Shown: piece by piece, positions 8,167 to 17,137 of the stretch | How positions within the stretch are numbered: the stretch's first letter is position 1 | Layout: each line of letters opens with the position of its first letter | Source of the DNA: an uncultured Pelagibacteraceae bacterium | GTDB lineage: Bacteria; Pseudomonadota; Alphaproteobacteria; Pelagibacterales; Pelagibacteraceae | Length of the DNA stretch: 64,000 nt | Assembly: GCA_902590395.1 (NCBI GenBank) | Contig: CACIWQ010000002.1 | Span: 1 to 64,000, forward strand | Reading direction: 5' to 3' | The notes under the pieces: generated by a model | Databases searched by the model: none | Told to the model about the DNA's origin: nothing | What the model saw: the letters and a program-made list of their open reading frames with translations, nothing else | Translations under genes and position numbers: made by a program

Positions 8167-9197
8167 AAGAAATAAAAAATACATATAAAAACAATTTTTT
8201 TAAAAAAATCTTTATAAAAATTTGTAGAATCTTGGGCTTCGAAATAATTGATCAAAATAATTTTTATGTTCCTACACAAAATAAATTTCTTAATGAAAAT
8301 TTAAGTATTCAAGGAAAAAAATCTATTACTCTGCCTTTAGGTGAAACTAAAATTTCCCGTAAAGTTATTTCATTATCTGTAATATTTAGATCTTGTACTA
8401 ATGTAAATATGTTAACTCAAAATAAAAAAAGAATATTCGAAAAAACAAAATCTGAATATACCTTTAGATCTTTAAATTCTATAATAAATTCACTTCGTGA
8501 AGCGCAAAAAACTTTTCCAAAAATAAAATTTGATATCAGTATTATCGATTATAATTCTCAAAAAGAAGACTTGGATCAATTAAAAATGCAATTAAATAAA
8601 TCTAATTTCAAAAATTCAATTACCTCTCTAAACTTAAATGAGTTCAAAAAAAATATAAAAGAGATAAACGAAAAAAATGAAAAAGTTACTGAAAATCAGA
8701 TGTCTAATATGTCTAACATACATAAATCTCTACTAATTGCTAAAAATAGTTGTGAAGATTTAATATATTTTGTTGAGGATGACTATTTACACCATGTGGA
8801 TTCGATTAAAGAAATGATTTTTACATATGAAAAAATTTCGTCACAAACGAATAGAGAATTATTTTTATGTCCTGTTGACTATCCCTATCTATATACTAAA
8901 ACCGATAATACTAACATTCTTCTCGGATCTACTAGACATTGGAGATCGATTAATGAGACTTTATGTACTTTTTTAACTAGTAAAATTTTCGTAGAGAAGT
9001 ATTGGGACAAATTTATCTCGATGTGCCAATATGAGCATTATCCTTTCGAAAAACCTCTTCACGAAATATACAGTAATGAATATTGTTTATCACCTATTCC
9101 TTCGTTAGCCCTTCACTGTACTAACATAAACTCAATTTTTGGATTATCACCTAACATCGATTGGAAAGAAGTTTGGGAAAATAACAAAAATTATTAA
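8163..9197 (+). CDS. Glycosyltransferase-like protein, family uncertain
   Basis: A 344-residue Lys/Asn-rich protein. ISLSVIFRSCTNVNM, the pattern SLREAQKTFPKIKFDISIIDYNS and especially LIYFVEDDYLHHVDSIKEM at about residue 200 recall GT-A glycosyltransferases, where an acidic EDD/DxD motif binds a metal-nucleotide sugar; later segments FLCPVDYPYLY and GSTRHWRSINETLCTF also suit such a fold. It follows the DsbA-like gene with an ATGA overlap and ends in a bidirectional terminator. Acceptor and donor are unknown, and another nucleotide-binding role cannot be excluded. Confidence 0.5.
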   Translation: MKEIKNTYKNNFFKKIFIKICRILGFEIIDQNNFYVPTQNKFLNENLSIQGKKSITLPLGETKISRKVISLSVIFRSCTNVNMLTQNKKRIFEKTKSEYTFRSLNSIINSLREAQKTFPKIKFDISIIDYNSQKEDLDQLKMQLNKSNFKNSITSLNLNEFKKNIKEINEKNEKVTENQMSNMSNIHKSLLIAKNSCEDLIYFVEDDYLHHVDSIKEMIFTYEKISSQTNRELFLCPVDYPYLYTKTDNTNILLGSTRHWRSINETLCTFLTSKIFVEKYWDKFISMCQYEHYPFEKPLHEIYSNEYCLSPIPSLALHCTNINSIFGLSPNIDWKEVWENNKNY

Positions 9198-9207
9198 ACT
9201 TAGGATC

Positions 9208-9248
9208 AAAGCAGCCTTTATTTATTGTGATTAAACAAAGGCCGCTTT
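9208..9248. terminator. Bidirectional terminator between convergent genes
   Basis: AAAGCAGCCTTT (9208-9219) pairs with AAAGGCCGCTTT (9237-9248) with one A-C mismatch. T-rich sequence flanks both sides, and the hairpin sits between the converging glycosyltransferase-like gene and the HU gene, so it can serve both. Confidence 0.7.
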
Positions 9249-9256
9249 ATAGGATT

Positions 9257-9532
9257 TTATTTATTAAACATCTCTTTCAAAGCTTTTGCTGGCAAAAACT
9301 TAACTTTTTGAGATGCTGCTATTTGTATCTGTTCACCAGTTCTGGGATTACGACCTATACGGGCCTTTCTTTTAGCCACTTTATAAGTGCCAAAACCGGC
9401 TATTTTGACTTGCTCGTCATTTTTTAAGCAGCTCAAAATAATCTCTGTAATTCCATCAAATGTTCGCTCTGCATCAGCTTTGCTGAAATTCATCGAAGAT
9501 GAAATTTTTGTGATTAGTTGTTTTTTATTCAT
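9257..9532 (-). CDS. hup: HU-type nucleoid DNA-binding protein
   Basis: The 91-residue protein has the HU/IHF fold: N-terminal helices MNKKQLITKISSSMNFSKADAERTFDGI, beta saddle with VKIAGFGTYKVAKRKARIGRNP (the family signature around GFGxFxxxxRxxRxGRNPxTG), and RTGEQIQIAASQKVKFLPAKALKE at the C-terminus. The Pro in GRNPRTG is the DNA-intercalating residue. An AAAGGGG ribosome site precedes the start. It packages and bends DNA non-specifically; HU rather than IHF is favoured by the arm sequence. Confidence 0.93.
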   Translation of the reverse strand: MNKKQLITKISSSMNFSKADAERTFDGITEIILSCLKNDEQVKIAGFGTYKVAKRKARIGRNPRTGEQIQIAASQKVKFLPAKALKEMFNK

Positions 9533-9688
9533 TTTAGCCCCTTTTTTCCTTGTTTTTTACTCTTCTCACAAATACTAAGTAAATCAACAGTTTTTTTAGT
9601 ATTTCTAAAAGATATCAACACTAGATGTTGTTAAATAGCTAAAAAGAGCTAATTTTAAAGGGTTTTTTCTATATTAAGTTTTTCTTAA

Positions 9689-10795
9689 TTAAAACAAACC
9701 TATCTCTCGTAAATCGTTAAAAGTTGCGAAAAACATTAAAAAAATGATTAAAAATAAACCGATTCGAAAAAATCCTTCCTGTGTTTTTTGACTTAATGGT
9801 CTGCCCAGTATTTTTTCAAATAAATAAAACATTAAATGACCCCCATCAAGCATTGGGATTGGAAATAAATTGATTAACCCCAAACTAATAGAAATATAAG
9901 CCATTATGCTTAAAAACGGTACAATTCCATGCTCTGCGACTTGTCCAGTAATTTTTGCAATTCTTATAGGTCCACCCAGCTGAGAAGAATCTCCCGATCC
10001 AGTAATTATTTTTCCAATATATTTGAGTGTAGTAATGGTGACAAACCAAACTTCTTTACATGAATAGTATATGGCTGTTGAAGGGCCAAGAGTTTGTCTA
10101 TTAAATTCATTATTTAAAGGAGATAATTTAATTCCAATCATCCTTTTTTTTACTGTATTGCCTAAGGAATCCTTACCCTCCACTAAATTTGGTTTAACTA
10201 ATACAGAAATTTCTTGTTTTTCCCTTAGCACTTTAAACTCTATTTTTTCTTCTGTTGATGAATTAATAAAAGCAGAAACCTCTAAAATGCTCAAAACTTT
10301 ATTATCATCAATATATAAAATTTTATCATTCTTTTTTAATCCGGCTACAAGAGCGGGGCTCTCAGGTTGTACTTCTTCTATAACTGCGGGTGTCATATCT
10401 TTACCAATAAACATGTTAATCATGGTAAAAATTATTATTGCTAAAATAAAATTGGCTATCGGGCCAGCTGCTACTATAATCGATCTTTGGTATAAAGGTT
10501 TTAATATAAATAATTTTTGTTGGTCTTCGTCATTGTATTTGTCAATTAATTTTTGTTGTTCTGATTGGCTAAAAACATTTCTATCACCAAAAAACTTAAC
10601 ATAGCCGCCTAAGGGTACTAAGCAAATTTTCCATCGAGTGCCGGATTTATCATTCCAACCAAAAATCTCTCTTCCAAATCCAATAGAAAAATCCGTAACT
10701 CCTACGCCATATTTTTTAGCAAAGTAGTAGTGTCCATATTCATGAATAAATACAACTACAGTAATTAAAATAAGAAACGGTATTATATAATTCAT
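9689..10795 (-). CDS. rseP: RseP-type site-2 intramembrane metalloprotease
   Basis: Site-2 proteases cut membrane-spanning substrates such as anti-sigma factors. From the ATG at 10793-10795 the Zn motif HEYGH is at residues 18-22 in the first span; a PDZ domain follows (about 115-200, EVQPESPALVAGLKKNDKILYIDD), and the second metal ligand sits in FPIPMLDGGHLMFYLFE near residue 315. The chosen ATG shares one base with the rhomboid stop (TAATG); an in-frame TTG at 10804 is rejected. Being directly after a rhomboid gene makes a two-protease unit, unlike the common dxr-rseP-bamA order. Confidence 0.9.
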   Translation of the reverse strand: MNYIIPFLILITVVVFIHEYGHYYFAKKYGVGVTDFSIGFGREIFGWNDKSGTRWKICLVPLGGYVKFFGDRNVFSQSEQQKLIDKYNDEDQQKLFILKPLYQRSIIVAAGPIANFILAIIIFTMINMFIGKDMTPAVIEEVQPESPALVAGLKKNDKILYIDDNKVLSILEVSAFINSSTEEKIEFKVLREKQEISVLVKPNLVEGKDSLGNTVKKRMIGIKLSPLNNEFNRQTLGPSTAIYYSCKEVWFVTITTLKYIGKIITGSGDSSQLGGPIRIAKITGQVAEHGIVPFLSIMAYISISLGLINLFPIPMLDGGHLMFYLFEKILGRPLSQKTQEGFFRIGLFLIIFLMFFATFNDLREIGLF

Positions 10796-11499
10796 TAACC
10801 CCAAGGTCCTTTTATAATTTTATTTTTTTTTTTAAATTTTTTATTGAAGAATAATATCAAAATCATTCCTGTAACAAAACCACCAATATGAGCAGCATAT
10901 GCTACTCCTCCGCCTTCAGAAGACATCATGCTGGAATTAATAAACTGCAATATAAACCAAAAACCTAAAACATATAGTGCTCTTATTTTAATTAATTGAC
11001 TAAAAAATCCAAAAGGGATTAAAACCAGAACTTTGGCATTGGGATGATTAATCAAGTACGCTCCTAATATTCCTCCTATAGCACCGCTGGCTCCAACCAT
11101 TGGTATTTGAGATTGTGTATCCATAAAAACTTGAGCCATGGCAGCTCCAATGCCAGAAATTAAATAAAAAATAATAAAATTTTTTGTTCCCAAACTATCT
11201 TCTATGTTGTCAGCAAAGATCCACATGTAAAGCATGTTTCCTATTAAGTGCATAAATCCTCCATGCATGAACATGGAAGTAAAAATTGTTAAATATGCCG
11301 GTATTACATAAATATCCGTGGGCAATTTATTATGCCCCATTAGAACAGAAGGAATTAAACCGTATGAATAAAAAAGATGACCAGTTTTATAAGATTGCGA
11401 ACCTAGCTGCATTAAAAAAACTAAAACACATAAACCTATAACAAAATAAGTTACTACTGGTTTGCCGGAAGTAGGATTATCATCTTTTAAAGGAATCAT
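10795..11499 (-). CDS. Rhomboid-family intramembrane serine protease
   Basis: The 234-residue, six-span protein has the rhomboid catalytic dyad: Ser138 in VGASGAIGG and His204 in YAAHIGG. The WR-like loop region is represented by TIFTSMFMHGGFMHLIGNMLYMWIFADNIED (the HxxxN motif with Asn in the oxyanion site). It should cleave single-span membrane proteins. The first 20 bases overlap the end of the thiV-like gene, and its stop shares a base with the rseP start, so the three genes look like one unit behind the TPP riboswitch. Confidence 0.9.
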   Translation of the reverse strand: MIPLKDDNPTSGKPVVTYFVIGLCVLVFLMQLGSQSYKTGHLFYSYGLIPSVLMGHNKLPTDIYVIPAYLTIFTSMFMHGGFMHLIGNMLYMWIFADNIEDSLGTKNFIIFYLISGIGAAMAQVFMDTQSQIPMVGASGAIGGILGAYLINHPNAKVLVLIPFGFFSQLIKIRALYVLGFWFILQFINSSMMSSEGGGVAYAAHIGGFVTGMILILFFNKKFKKKNKIIKGPWG

Positions 11500-12910
11500 A
11501 TGTCAGTATAACAATTGCCGGCCCAACTGTTGCTAGTAAAAAAGACCAGAATAGTAAATAACTTGATACAATTTGGGGAAATAAATCAAATGGTAAGATT
11601 GTCCCTACTAAAATACTCTTAGAAAAATCAGGACTTGGAAAAAGCAAAAAACCTAAAAACAAACCTATTATAACTGATATTATCAAATCTCTCTCTTTCA
11701 AATTTCTTTTATAAAACCCATAAAAAACTGGAAATACAGCAGCACAACACAAAAGATCTGCTAACAAAAATAAATACAAAATACTAAAACCTTTTGAGGC
11801 TATAAAGAAAGCAATAATTGATAGAAAAATTACTAAAGCATTTGGAGACTTTAAATTTTTATTTATTTTTTTACCATCAACTATAATTAAACTAGAAATA
11901 GCATTCACTAGCGTGTCAATCGTACTAACTGTTAGTGATATCGCTAATATAATTACAGCCATGTACAATAATTCTGTTTTACCCTTTAATAATATTGAAA
12001 AAAAAGCTAGGTCAGGATTTGTGTTACTGTCAACGGAAACTGCAATTATTCCCGTAATTCCCATAAAAAAAACTACGGGAATAATAATTAAAAAAGATAG
12101 TTTAAGACTTCGATTTAATACACCATAATTTTTTGCTGCAAAAACTCGTTGCCAATTTCCTTGATGAAAAAGATTTGTTGCAGCTACAGCTATAAAAAAA
12201 GTTAATCCAGCTGTGTAGTTTGAAATATATTTACTACTTAATAAATCTCCCGATTTACTTGTTATACTTCTATAAGATATAAAATCTGAACTAAAAATAT
12301 TATACATACAAACTAATAATAAAATTATAATGATTAAAAATTGTATATTGTCTGTAAGTATAGACGCTCTTAATCCTCCATATAAAGTATAAATTAAAGT
12401 GCTAGTTATTACTATAGCGGCAGTTATCCATAATGGAGCATTTGAAATATAATTTATTAACATTGCTACTGCAGTTACCTCTGCGCATAAAAAAATAAAC
12501 ATATAAAAAACACTCAATAAAAGAATAAATTTAAATAAATTTTTACCTATTTTATGAAAAATAAATTGTGTAAATGTAATTCCCTCAGGAAATGTTTTTC
12601 TTATCTTTTTACCCAAATAAATTAATGCTATCATTGGAAAGGCTGTCCCGAGCGAATAACCTATTACAGAACCAATCCCGCCCCATGTTGCTGCTGAAGC
12701 TGGGCCAAATAAAATCCAGGCTCCTAACGCTGATGCAGTCAAACTTGTTGTTAAAGATAATGTTCCAATATTTTTACCTGCTGTTAAATAATTTGATAAA
12801 CCTTGATACTTTCTTGAATATAGAATTCCAATTAAAGCAAATAATAAACTAATCGAACTAATTAATAGTAGAGCTAAATTCTGATCTAAAAAATATATTT
12901 GATTTTTCAT
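11480..12910 (-). CDS. thiV: Sodium:solute symporter under TPP riboswitch (ThiV-like, thiamin pyrimidine precursor uptake)
   Basis: A 476-residue, about 13-span transporter of the sodium:solute symporter family: LTAGKNIGTLSLTTSLTASALGAWILFGPASAATWGG near residues 41-76 is the conserved TM2-TM3 area, and ALSLT..STIDTLVNAISSLIIVDG late in the protein carries the Na-site Ser/Thr pair region. A TPP riboswitch ends 5 bases before the ATG. In SAR11 a symporter with this riboswitch was named ThiV and proposed to import the thiamin pyrimidine precursor HMP, because SAR11 lacks thiC; the name is taken from that knowledge, not tested here. Overlaps the rhomboid gene by 20 bases. Confidence 0.88.
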   Translation of the reverse strand: MKNQIYFLDQNLALLLISSISLLFALIGILYSRKYQGLSNYLTAGKNIGTLSLTTSLTASALGAWILFGPASAATWGGIGSVIGYSLGTAFPMIALIYLGKKIRKTFPEGITFTQFIFHKIGKNLFKFILLLSVFYMFIFLCAEVTAVAMLINYISNAPLWITAAIVITSTLIYTLYGGLRASILTDNIQFLIIIILLLVCMYNIFSSDFISYRSITSKSGDLLSSKYISNYTAGLTFFIAVAATNLFHQGNWQRVFAAKNYGVLNRSLKLSFLIIIPVVFFMGITGIIAVSVDSNTNPDLAFFSILLKGKTELLYMAVIILAISLTVSTIDTLVNAISSLIIVDGKKINKNLKSPNALVIFLSIIAFFIASKGFSILYLFLLADLLCCAAVFPVFYGFYKRNLKERDLIISVIIGLFLGFLLFPSPDFSKSILVGTILPFDLFPQIVSSYLLFWSFLLATVGPAIVILTYDSFKR

Positions 12911-12914
12911 AATT

Positions 12915-12982
12915 TTCCCTCACTGAATTACCAGTCAGGTTCCTAGGGTATAATCTCAGTCCGTAAAGACACCCCTTAGAAC
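12915..12982 (-). promoter_or_regulatory. TPP (thiamin pyrophosphate) riboswitch
   Basis: Read on the minus strand the conserved THI-box blocks appear in order: AGGGGTGT, CTGAGATTATACCC, GAACCTGA, CTGG-TAAT-TCAG and GAGGGAA. CTGAGA is the pyrimidine sensor and the GAACCTGA/GAGGGA segments form the pyrophosphate side. The final GAGGG of the aptamer is also the only ribosome site before the symporter ATG at 12908-12910, so ligand binding should hide it and block translation; no separate terminator hairpin is seen. Confidence 0.93.
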
Positions 12983-13060
12983 TTTTTAATAATATCAATC
13001 TCTTATAGTGTAAGCAACTACTCCCACTTCCGTCCTGTCTGTTATTGCATTAAATTTTTA

Positions 13061-14119
13061 TTAAAAACAAACTAAGTGATCAATATAAATTGGTCTTTTA
13101 ATTCCAAATTTATCTTTTATTTTATGCTGGTGTTCATGGTGAGAGTGAACAAAAACTGGGATTAGCTGATTGTTCATTGTTTTAAGTGTATATATAAAAT
13201 TTGTTCCCCTGAATTTCCTATCTACCACTTCTAACTTTAAATTGCTTTGATCATCATGTTCTAAATCTTCTGGTTGAATTAAAAGTTTAACTGTGGACCC
13301 AATGGATGGTTTTTTAATAAAATTACCTTTAATTGTACCTAATTCTGTATTTTCCAAACTATCTTTTCCAGTTATCTTTGCTTCTATTAAAATCCCTCTA
13401 TTTAAAAAATTCACAACTTCAACAGAATTTGGGTAATGGTATATGTTATAAGGAATATCAAATTGCTTTAAAGATTGATCCAATATAATTCCACATTTAT
13501 TTCCCATATAAAAAGCTTCATAGGAATCATGTGTGACTATTATTGTTGAAATATTAACTTCATTTAAAATTTTTTTAATCTTTAGCTGCAACTCTTCTTT
13601 CAAGCTTTGATCTATATTTGAAAAAGGCTCATCCAAAAGAAGTAAATCTGGTTTGGACATCAAGGAACGTGCTAGAGAAACTCTTTGCGCTTCCCCAGCA
13701 CTAATTTCATGAGGATATTTTTGTTGAATTTCCTCTAAATGCAATAAATTAATAAAATCATAAACAGAGAAACTAAACTTTTTATCTTTATTTCTATCAG
13801 CACCAAACTTGATGTTATCAATCACATTATAATGAGGAAATAAACAATTTTCCTGAAAAGAAAGTGCTATATTTCTTTTCTCTGGTTCCATATGAAAATC
13901 TGGTGATGAAATAGTTTTTTCTTTTAAAGTAATTTTTCCTGTTTCTATCTTTTCTAATCCTGCAATTGTTCTAAGTATTGTGGTTTTGCCTATTCCTGAC
14001 GGTCCCAATAAACAAATGATTTCCCCTTCTTTTTCTAATCCAAAAGTGACATTTTTAACTTTATTTTTATTGCTCGCAGCAAAGGTAACTCCTTGGATTT
14101 CTAAAAAATTCTGACTCAT
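13061..14119 (-). CDS. fbpC: Iron(III) ABC transporter ATP-binding protein
   Basis: Energising subunit of a periplasmic-binding-protein-dependent Fe(III) importer. Walker A GPSGIGKTT near residue 38, ABC signature ISAGEAQRVSLARSL (variant of LSGGQ), Walker B LLLLDEPFSNID and the switch His in VTHD are all present; the C-terminal 110 residues form a TOBE-like regulatory domain and end with a His-rich stretch (HSHHEHQHK) that could sense or bind metal. It is the last gene of the operon fbpA - small gene - fbpB - fbpC, 5 bases after the permease. Ferric specificity is inferred from the operon and the Fur-like sites. Confidence 0.88.
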   Translation of the reverse strand: MSQNFLEIQGVTFAASNKNKVKNVTFGLEKEGEIICLLGPSGIGKTTILRTIAGLEKIETGKITLKEKTISSPDFHMEPEKRNIALSFQENCLFPHYNVIDNIKFGADRNKDKKFSFSVYDFINLLHLEEIQQKYPHEISAGEAQRVSLARSLMSKPDLLLLDEPFSNIDQSLKEELQLKIKKILNEVNISTIIVTHDSYEAFYMGNKCGIILDQSLKQFDIPYNIYHYPNSVEVVNFLNRGILIEAKITGKDSLENTELGTIKGNFIKKPSIGSTVKLLIQPEDLEHDDQSNLKLEVVDRKFRGTNFIYTLKTMNNQLIPVFVHSHHEHQHKIKDKFGIKRPIYIDHLVCF

Positions 14120-14124
14120 ATGAT

Positions 14125-15735
14125 TTATTGTTTATCAGATAATATATATTTCGATACTATTAAAATAAAGATGCTAGCTATTAAAATGAGAAATAAAGAT
14201 GGTGCGGCAGCGGCTTCTAGAAGATCTTGTGAAGCATAAATATATGCAGTAGTGGCAAATGTTTCAAAATTAAACGGTCTAAGTATTAAAGTTATTGGTA
14301 ATTCCTTTATTATTTCAATTGCGATTAATATACTAATCAATAAAACACTATTTTTAAGATATGGAATATGAACTTTAGTAAAAGTTTTGAATTTTGAATA
14401 CCCCAGAAGATATGCGCTCTCATCCATCGATTGATTAATTTTTAAATACCCTGATCTAATACCATTTGCGGATAAAGCAAAAAATCTAACAAAGTAAACT
14501 ATAACTAGACCTAATACTGATCCTATAAACAATGTCTTAAAATTGATAAATACCAAGTTGTCTAAAAAAGAAACTAAAGTTATAAAAGCTACTGCAAGTA
14601 TTACGCCTGGAATAGCATATCCAGATACAGAAAAAGTAGTCAACATTTCGAGAAATTTGTTTTTCGTAACTCTATTTCCATAATTTGAAATAAAAGCAAA
14701 AACAATCATTAAAACACACGACAGAAATACCAATAAAAGGGTGTTATATGCGATGCTTAAAAAATTTAAGTCTTGTAAATATTTTGGAAATTTTAATGTC
14801 CAATAAATCATTTGAGTAACAGGAAAAAGAAAACTGCAAAAAAATAATATGCCGCAAAAAGTCGTGGCATAAAAAGATTTCGATCCTTTAAGCCTAATTT
14901 TTGGTCTGCTAACAAAGCCACCTCTTAGTGGAGAGTGATATTTAGCTCTTTTTCTTGAAAAATTTTCAACAAAAAACAAAAATAAAATAAACAATAAAAG
15001 TATAAATGATAGTTGGTTTGCTGAAGCTAGATCATCAAATGCAATCCAGGAATTATATATGGCTGTGGTTAGTGTTGATATACTGAAGAAAGAAACAGTT
15101 CCAAAGTCAGATAATGTTTCCATTGCTACTAAAGACAAGCCGACAACTATAGCCGGTCTTGCAGAAGGAAGAATAATTTTTAAAAAAGTTTTTTTTGTGG
15201 ACAGTCCAAGATTTCTTCCGACATCAATTAAATTTTGTGATTGATAATAAAAAGACGCTCTTGTCAAAACATAGACATAACCAAATAGAGAAAATGAAAT
15301 AGAAATTATAGATCCAAAAAGTCCATCAAACTTAGGTATTAAATAATTATATTCATAGGGACCAAAAAAATAAGTAAGAATTGAAAAGGCTGTACCGTAA
15401 TTCTCGAAAAAGGCTGTAAGTGAATACGCGTAAATATAAGCGGGCACAGCAAATGATAATATTAATGCCCACTTAAAAAAATTTACTCCTGGGAAATCAT
15501 AAAAGGAAACACAATACGCAGCACCAACTCCAAATACAAAAGTTAAAAATAAAACTCCAATTAGAAGTAAAATTGAATTAGAAATATATTTTAATAAAAA
15601 AGTATTTTTTAATAGGGAAAAATAACCTGAAGTTGTTTCAAAAAAACCAGAAAAAACTGTAATTATAGGTAATGCTACTAATAATGAAATTAAAAATGAA
15701 CTTATATACCAAAAATTTAATTTTTTAAAAAACAT
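14125..15735 (-). CDS. fbpB: Iron(III) ABC transporter permease, double-domain
   Basis: The 536-residue protein carries two permease modules of six spans each, as in FbpB/SfuB iron permeases. EAA-type loops are visible in both halves: VGRNLGLSTKKTFLKIILPSARPAI near residue 177 and SAYLLGYSKFKTFTKVHIPYLKNSV near residue 442. Its ATG shares one base with the stop of the 65-residue gene upstream (TAATG), so the two are translationally coupled. Partner of the ATPase at 13061 and the binding protein at 15954. Confidence 0.9.
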   Translation of the reverse strand: MFFKKLNFWYISSFLISLLVALPIITVFSGFFETTSGYFSLLKNTFLLKYISNSILLLIGVLFLTFVFGVGAAYCVSFYDFPGVNFFKWALILSFAVPAYIYAYSLTAFFENYGTAFSILTYFFGPYEYNYLIPKFDGLFGSIISISFSLFGYVYVLTRASFYYQSQNLIDVGRNLGLSTKKTFLKIILPSARPAIVVGLSLVAMETLSDFGTVSFFSISTLTTAIYNSWIAFDDLASANQLSFILLLFILFLFFVENFSRKRAKYHSPLRGGFVSRPKIRLKGSKSFYATTFCGILFFCSFLFPVTQMIYWTLKFPKYLQDLNFLSIAYNTLLLVFLSCVLMIVFAFISNYGNRVTKNKFLEMLTTFSVSGYAIPGVILAVAFITLVSFLDNLVFINFKTLFIGSVLGLVIVYFVRFFALSANGIRSGYLKINQSMDESAYLLGYSKFKTFTKVHIPYLKNSVLLISILIAIEIIKELPITLILRPFNFETFATTAYIYASQDLLEAAAAPSLFLILIASIFILIVSKYILSDKQ

Positions 15736-15932
15736 TAAGACTGTTTATTTTCAAAAAGAGAGTTAACGATTTCTTTTATTTTTTTTATTTTGACTTCGTT
15801 TAATGATCTTTCTTGAGTTTGTCGTTGAATTTTTAAGGTTTTTTCTGGACATGGCGCACATCCAACTGGAGACTTATTTAAATTATATGAGGGTTGATTT
15901 AAATCTATCTCTCTTTTGTTTGTGTGCCTCAT
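15735..15932 (-). CDS. Small cysteine-containing protein inside the iron-uptake operon
   Basis: A 65-residue protein (MRHTNKREIDLNQPSYNLNK...) located between the iron-binding protein and the permease, 21 bases after the former and overlapping the latter by one base. It has no signal peptide or membrane span. Residues 24-29 form CAPCPE, a CxxC pair that could bind metal or act in redox; the rest is charged and helical (EVKIKKIKEIVNSLFENKQ). No family recognised. Its conserved-looking coupling inside an iron operon suggests a role in iron delivery or sensing, which is inference only. Confidence 0.6.
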   Translation of the reverse strand: MRHTNKREIDLNQPSYNLNKSPVGCAPCPEKTLKIQRQTQERSLNEVKIKKIKEIVNSLFENKQS

Positions 15933-15953
15933 GTTTATTAAGAGTTTATCTTC

Positions 15954-16973
15954 TTACTCCCATCCTGCTTCGGTCATTATCTTTAATGCGTCAGCTTGAT
16001 TCTTTCCATACGATGAAACCTTTGTTTTTAAGTCTTGTTTAAAATTAAGACCAAACTGAGCGATTAATTCATTAGGTTTAACTCCTTCGATCATCGGGTA
16101 TTCGTATGTATTATTAACTATATGTTCTTGAGCTTCTTTAGTTAATAAAAACTCAAGTAATTTAATAGCGTTAGCTTTGTTGGGCGCGTGTTTTAAAACA
16201 CCTCCACCGCTAATGTTCATATGTGTTCCTCTACCATCTTGGTTAGGAAAAAATGGTTTAACTTTTTTTGCTGCGGCTTGTTGTTCAGCTCCCTTTTTAC
16301 CAGATAACATCAAAGCTATATAATATGTATTCGCTACTGCAAGCTCAGCTTCACCTGCTGCAACAGCTAATATTTGAGCCCTGTCGTTACCTTTTGGTTT
16401 TCTTGCCATGTTATCAACTATTCCTTTAGCCCAATCAGCTGTTTTCTTTTTACCATTATTAGCTATTAAAGAACCGACCAAAGATTGATTATAAACATTG
16501 TTTGATTTTCTTATTACAACTTTTCCTTTCCAATAAGGGTCTGCAAGATTTTCGTATGTCATGCCTTGCAAATCAGATTCGCTCAATCTACTTGGCGCGT
16601 AGTAAATAACTCTTGCTCTTTTAGCTATACCAAACCAATATTGAGATCTAAAATTAGAAGGTATTGCCTTTTTTAAAGCTTTTGAACTTGCTCTTTGGAA
16701 CATTCCTTTAGATTGAAAAGCACCCAATCTGCCTGCGTCAGCAGTAATATAAAGATCAGCTACACAATCTTTTCCTTCTTCGATTATTCTTTTTTGAAGA
16801 GCTTTATCTTTGCCTGACACTACATTTACTTTTATTCCAGTTTTGGCTGTAAATTTTTCATACAGTTGAACGTCAGAATCGTAGTGACGAGCACTAAAAA
16901 TGTTAACCTCATTAGCGTTTGCTATACCAAACAAGGTAAACAAAACTGATACTAGTGATATGATTTTTTTCAT
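15954..16973 (-). CDS. fbpA: Iron(III) ABC transporter substrate-binding protein
   Basis: Periplasmic ferric-binding protein of the FbpA/FutA type. A signal peptide (about residues 1-20, ending AN/AN) precedes EVNIFSARHYDSD, the start typical of FutA-like proteins where His and the following Tyr bind Fe. Paired tyrosines that would complete the iron site occur in AVANTYYIALML near residue 218. Length 339 is normal. First gene of the iron operon, preceded by a purine-rich ribosome site and two Fur-like boxes about 45-80 bases upstream. Confidence 0.92.
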   Translation of the reverse strand: MKKIISLVSVLFTLFGIANANEVNIFSARHYDSDVQLYEKFTAKTGIKVNVVSGKDKALQKRIIEEGKDCVADLYITADAGRLGAFQSKGMFQRASSKALKKAIPSNFRSQYWFGIAKRARVIYYAPSRLSESDLQGMTYENLADPYWKGKVVIRKSNNVYNQSLVGSLIANNGKKKTADWAKGIVDNMARKPKGNDRAQILAVAAGEAELAVANTYYIALMLSGKKGAEQQAAAKKVKPFFPNQDGRGTHMNISGGGVLKHAPNKANAIKLLEFLLTKEAQEHIVNNTYEYPMIEGVKPNELIAQFGLNFKQDLKTKVSSYGKNQADALKIMTEAGWE

Positions 16974-17015
16974 TTTTTATCCTTTCATTAAAATTAATTA
17001 AACCATTACGCTTAA

Positions 17016-17052
17016 TGATAATGATTACTAATTGCAATGAGAATGATTATCA
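17016..17052. promoter_or_regulatory. Tandem Fur-like operators upstream of fbpA
   Basis: TGAGAATGATTATCA at 17038-17052 matches the Fur 7-1-7 palindrome TGATAATNATTATCA at 14 of 15 positions. TGATAATGATTACTA at 17016-17030 is a second copy with a degenerate right arm. The two are 22 bases apart start to start, about two helical turns, on one face. They lie 43-79 bases upstream of fbpA and could also affect the divergent bactofilin gene. Confidence 0.8.
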
Positions 17053-17137
17053 ATATCAAAATGTCGCATTATATGCAACTAAAAAGTGTGTATGAGATCA
17101 AGTTATCAATGTATATGCTCGGTTGTATAGGAATTAT

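Noticed and set aside
9616..9651. Inverted repeats CAACACTAGATGTTG and TAGCT-AAAAAG-AGCTA between rseP and hup
   Set aside because: Short and common in AT-rich DNA. They could be an operator or a weak terminator, but I see no positional evidence for either.
10796..10804. TTG start for rseP at 10804
   Set aside because: The ATG at 10793-10795 gives the usual TAATG coupling and a normal N-terminus.
12592..12852. 86-residue open frame on the plus strand antisense to the symporter
   Set aside because: Lies wholly within the thiV coding region, has no ribosome site and has the composition of antisense to hydrophobic codons.
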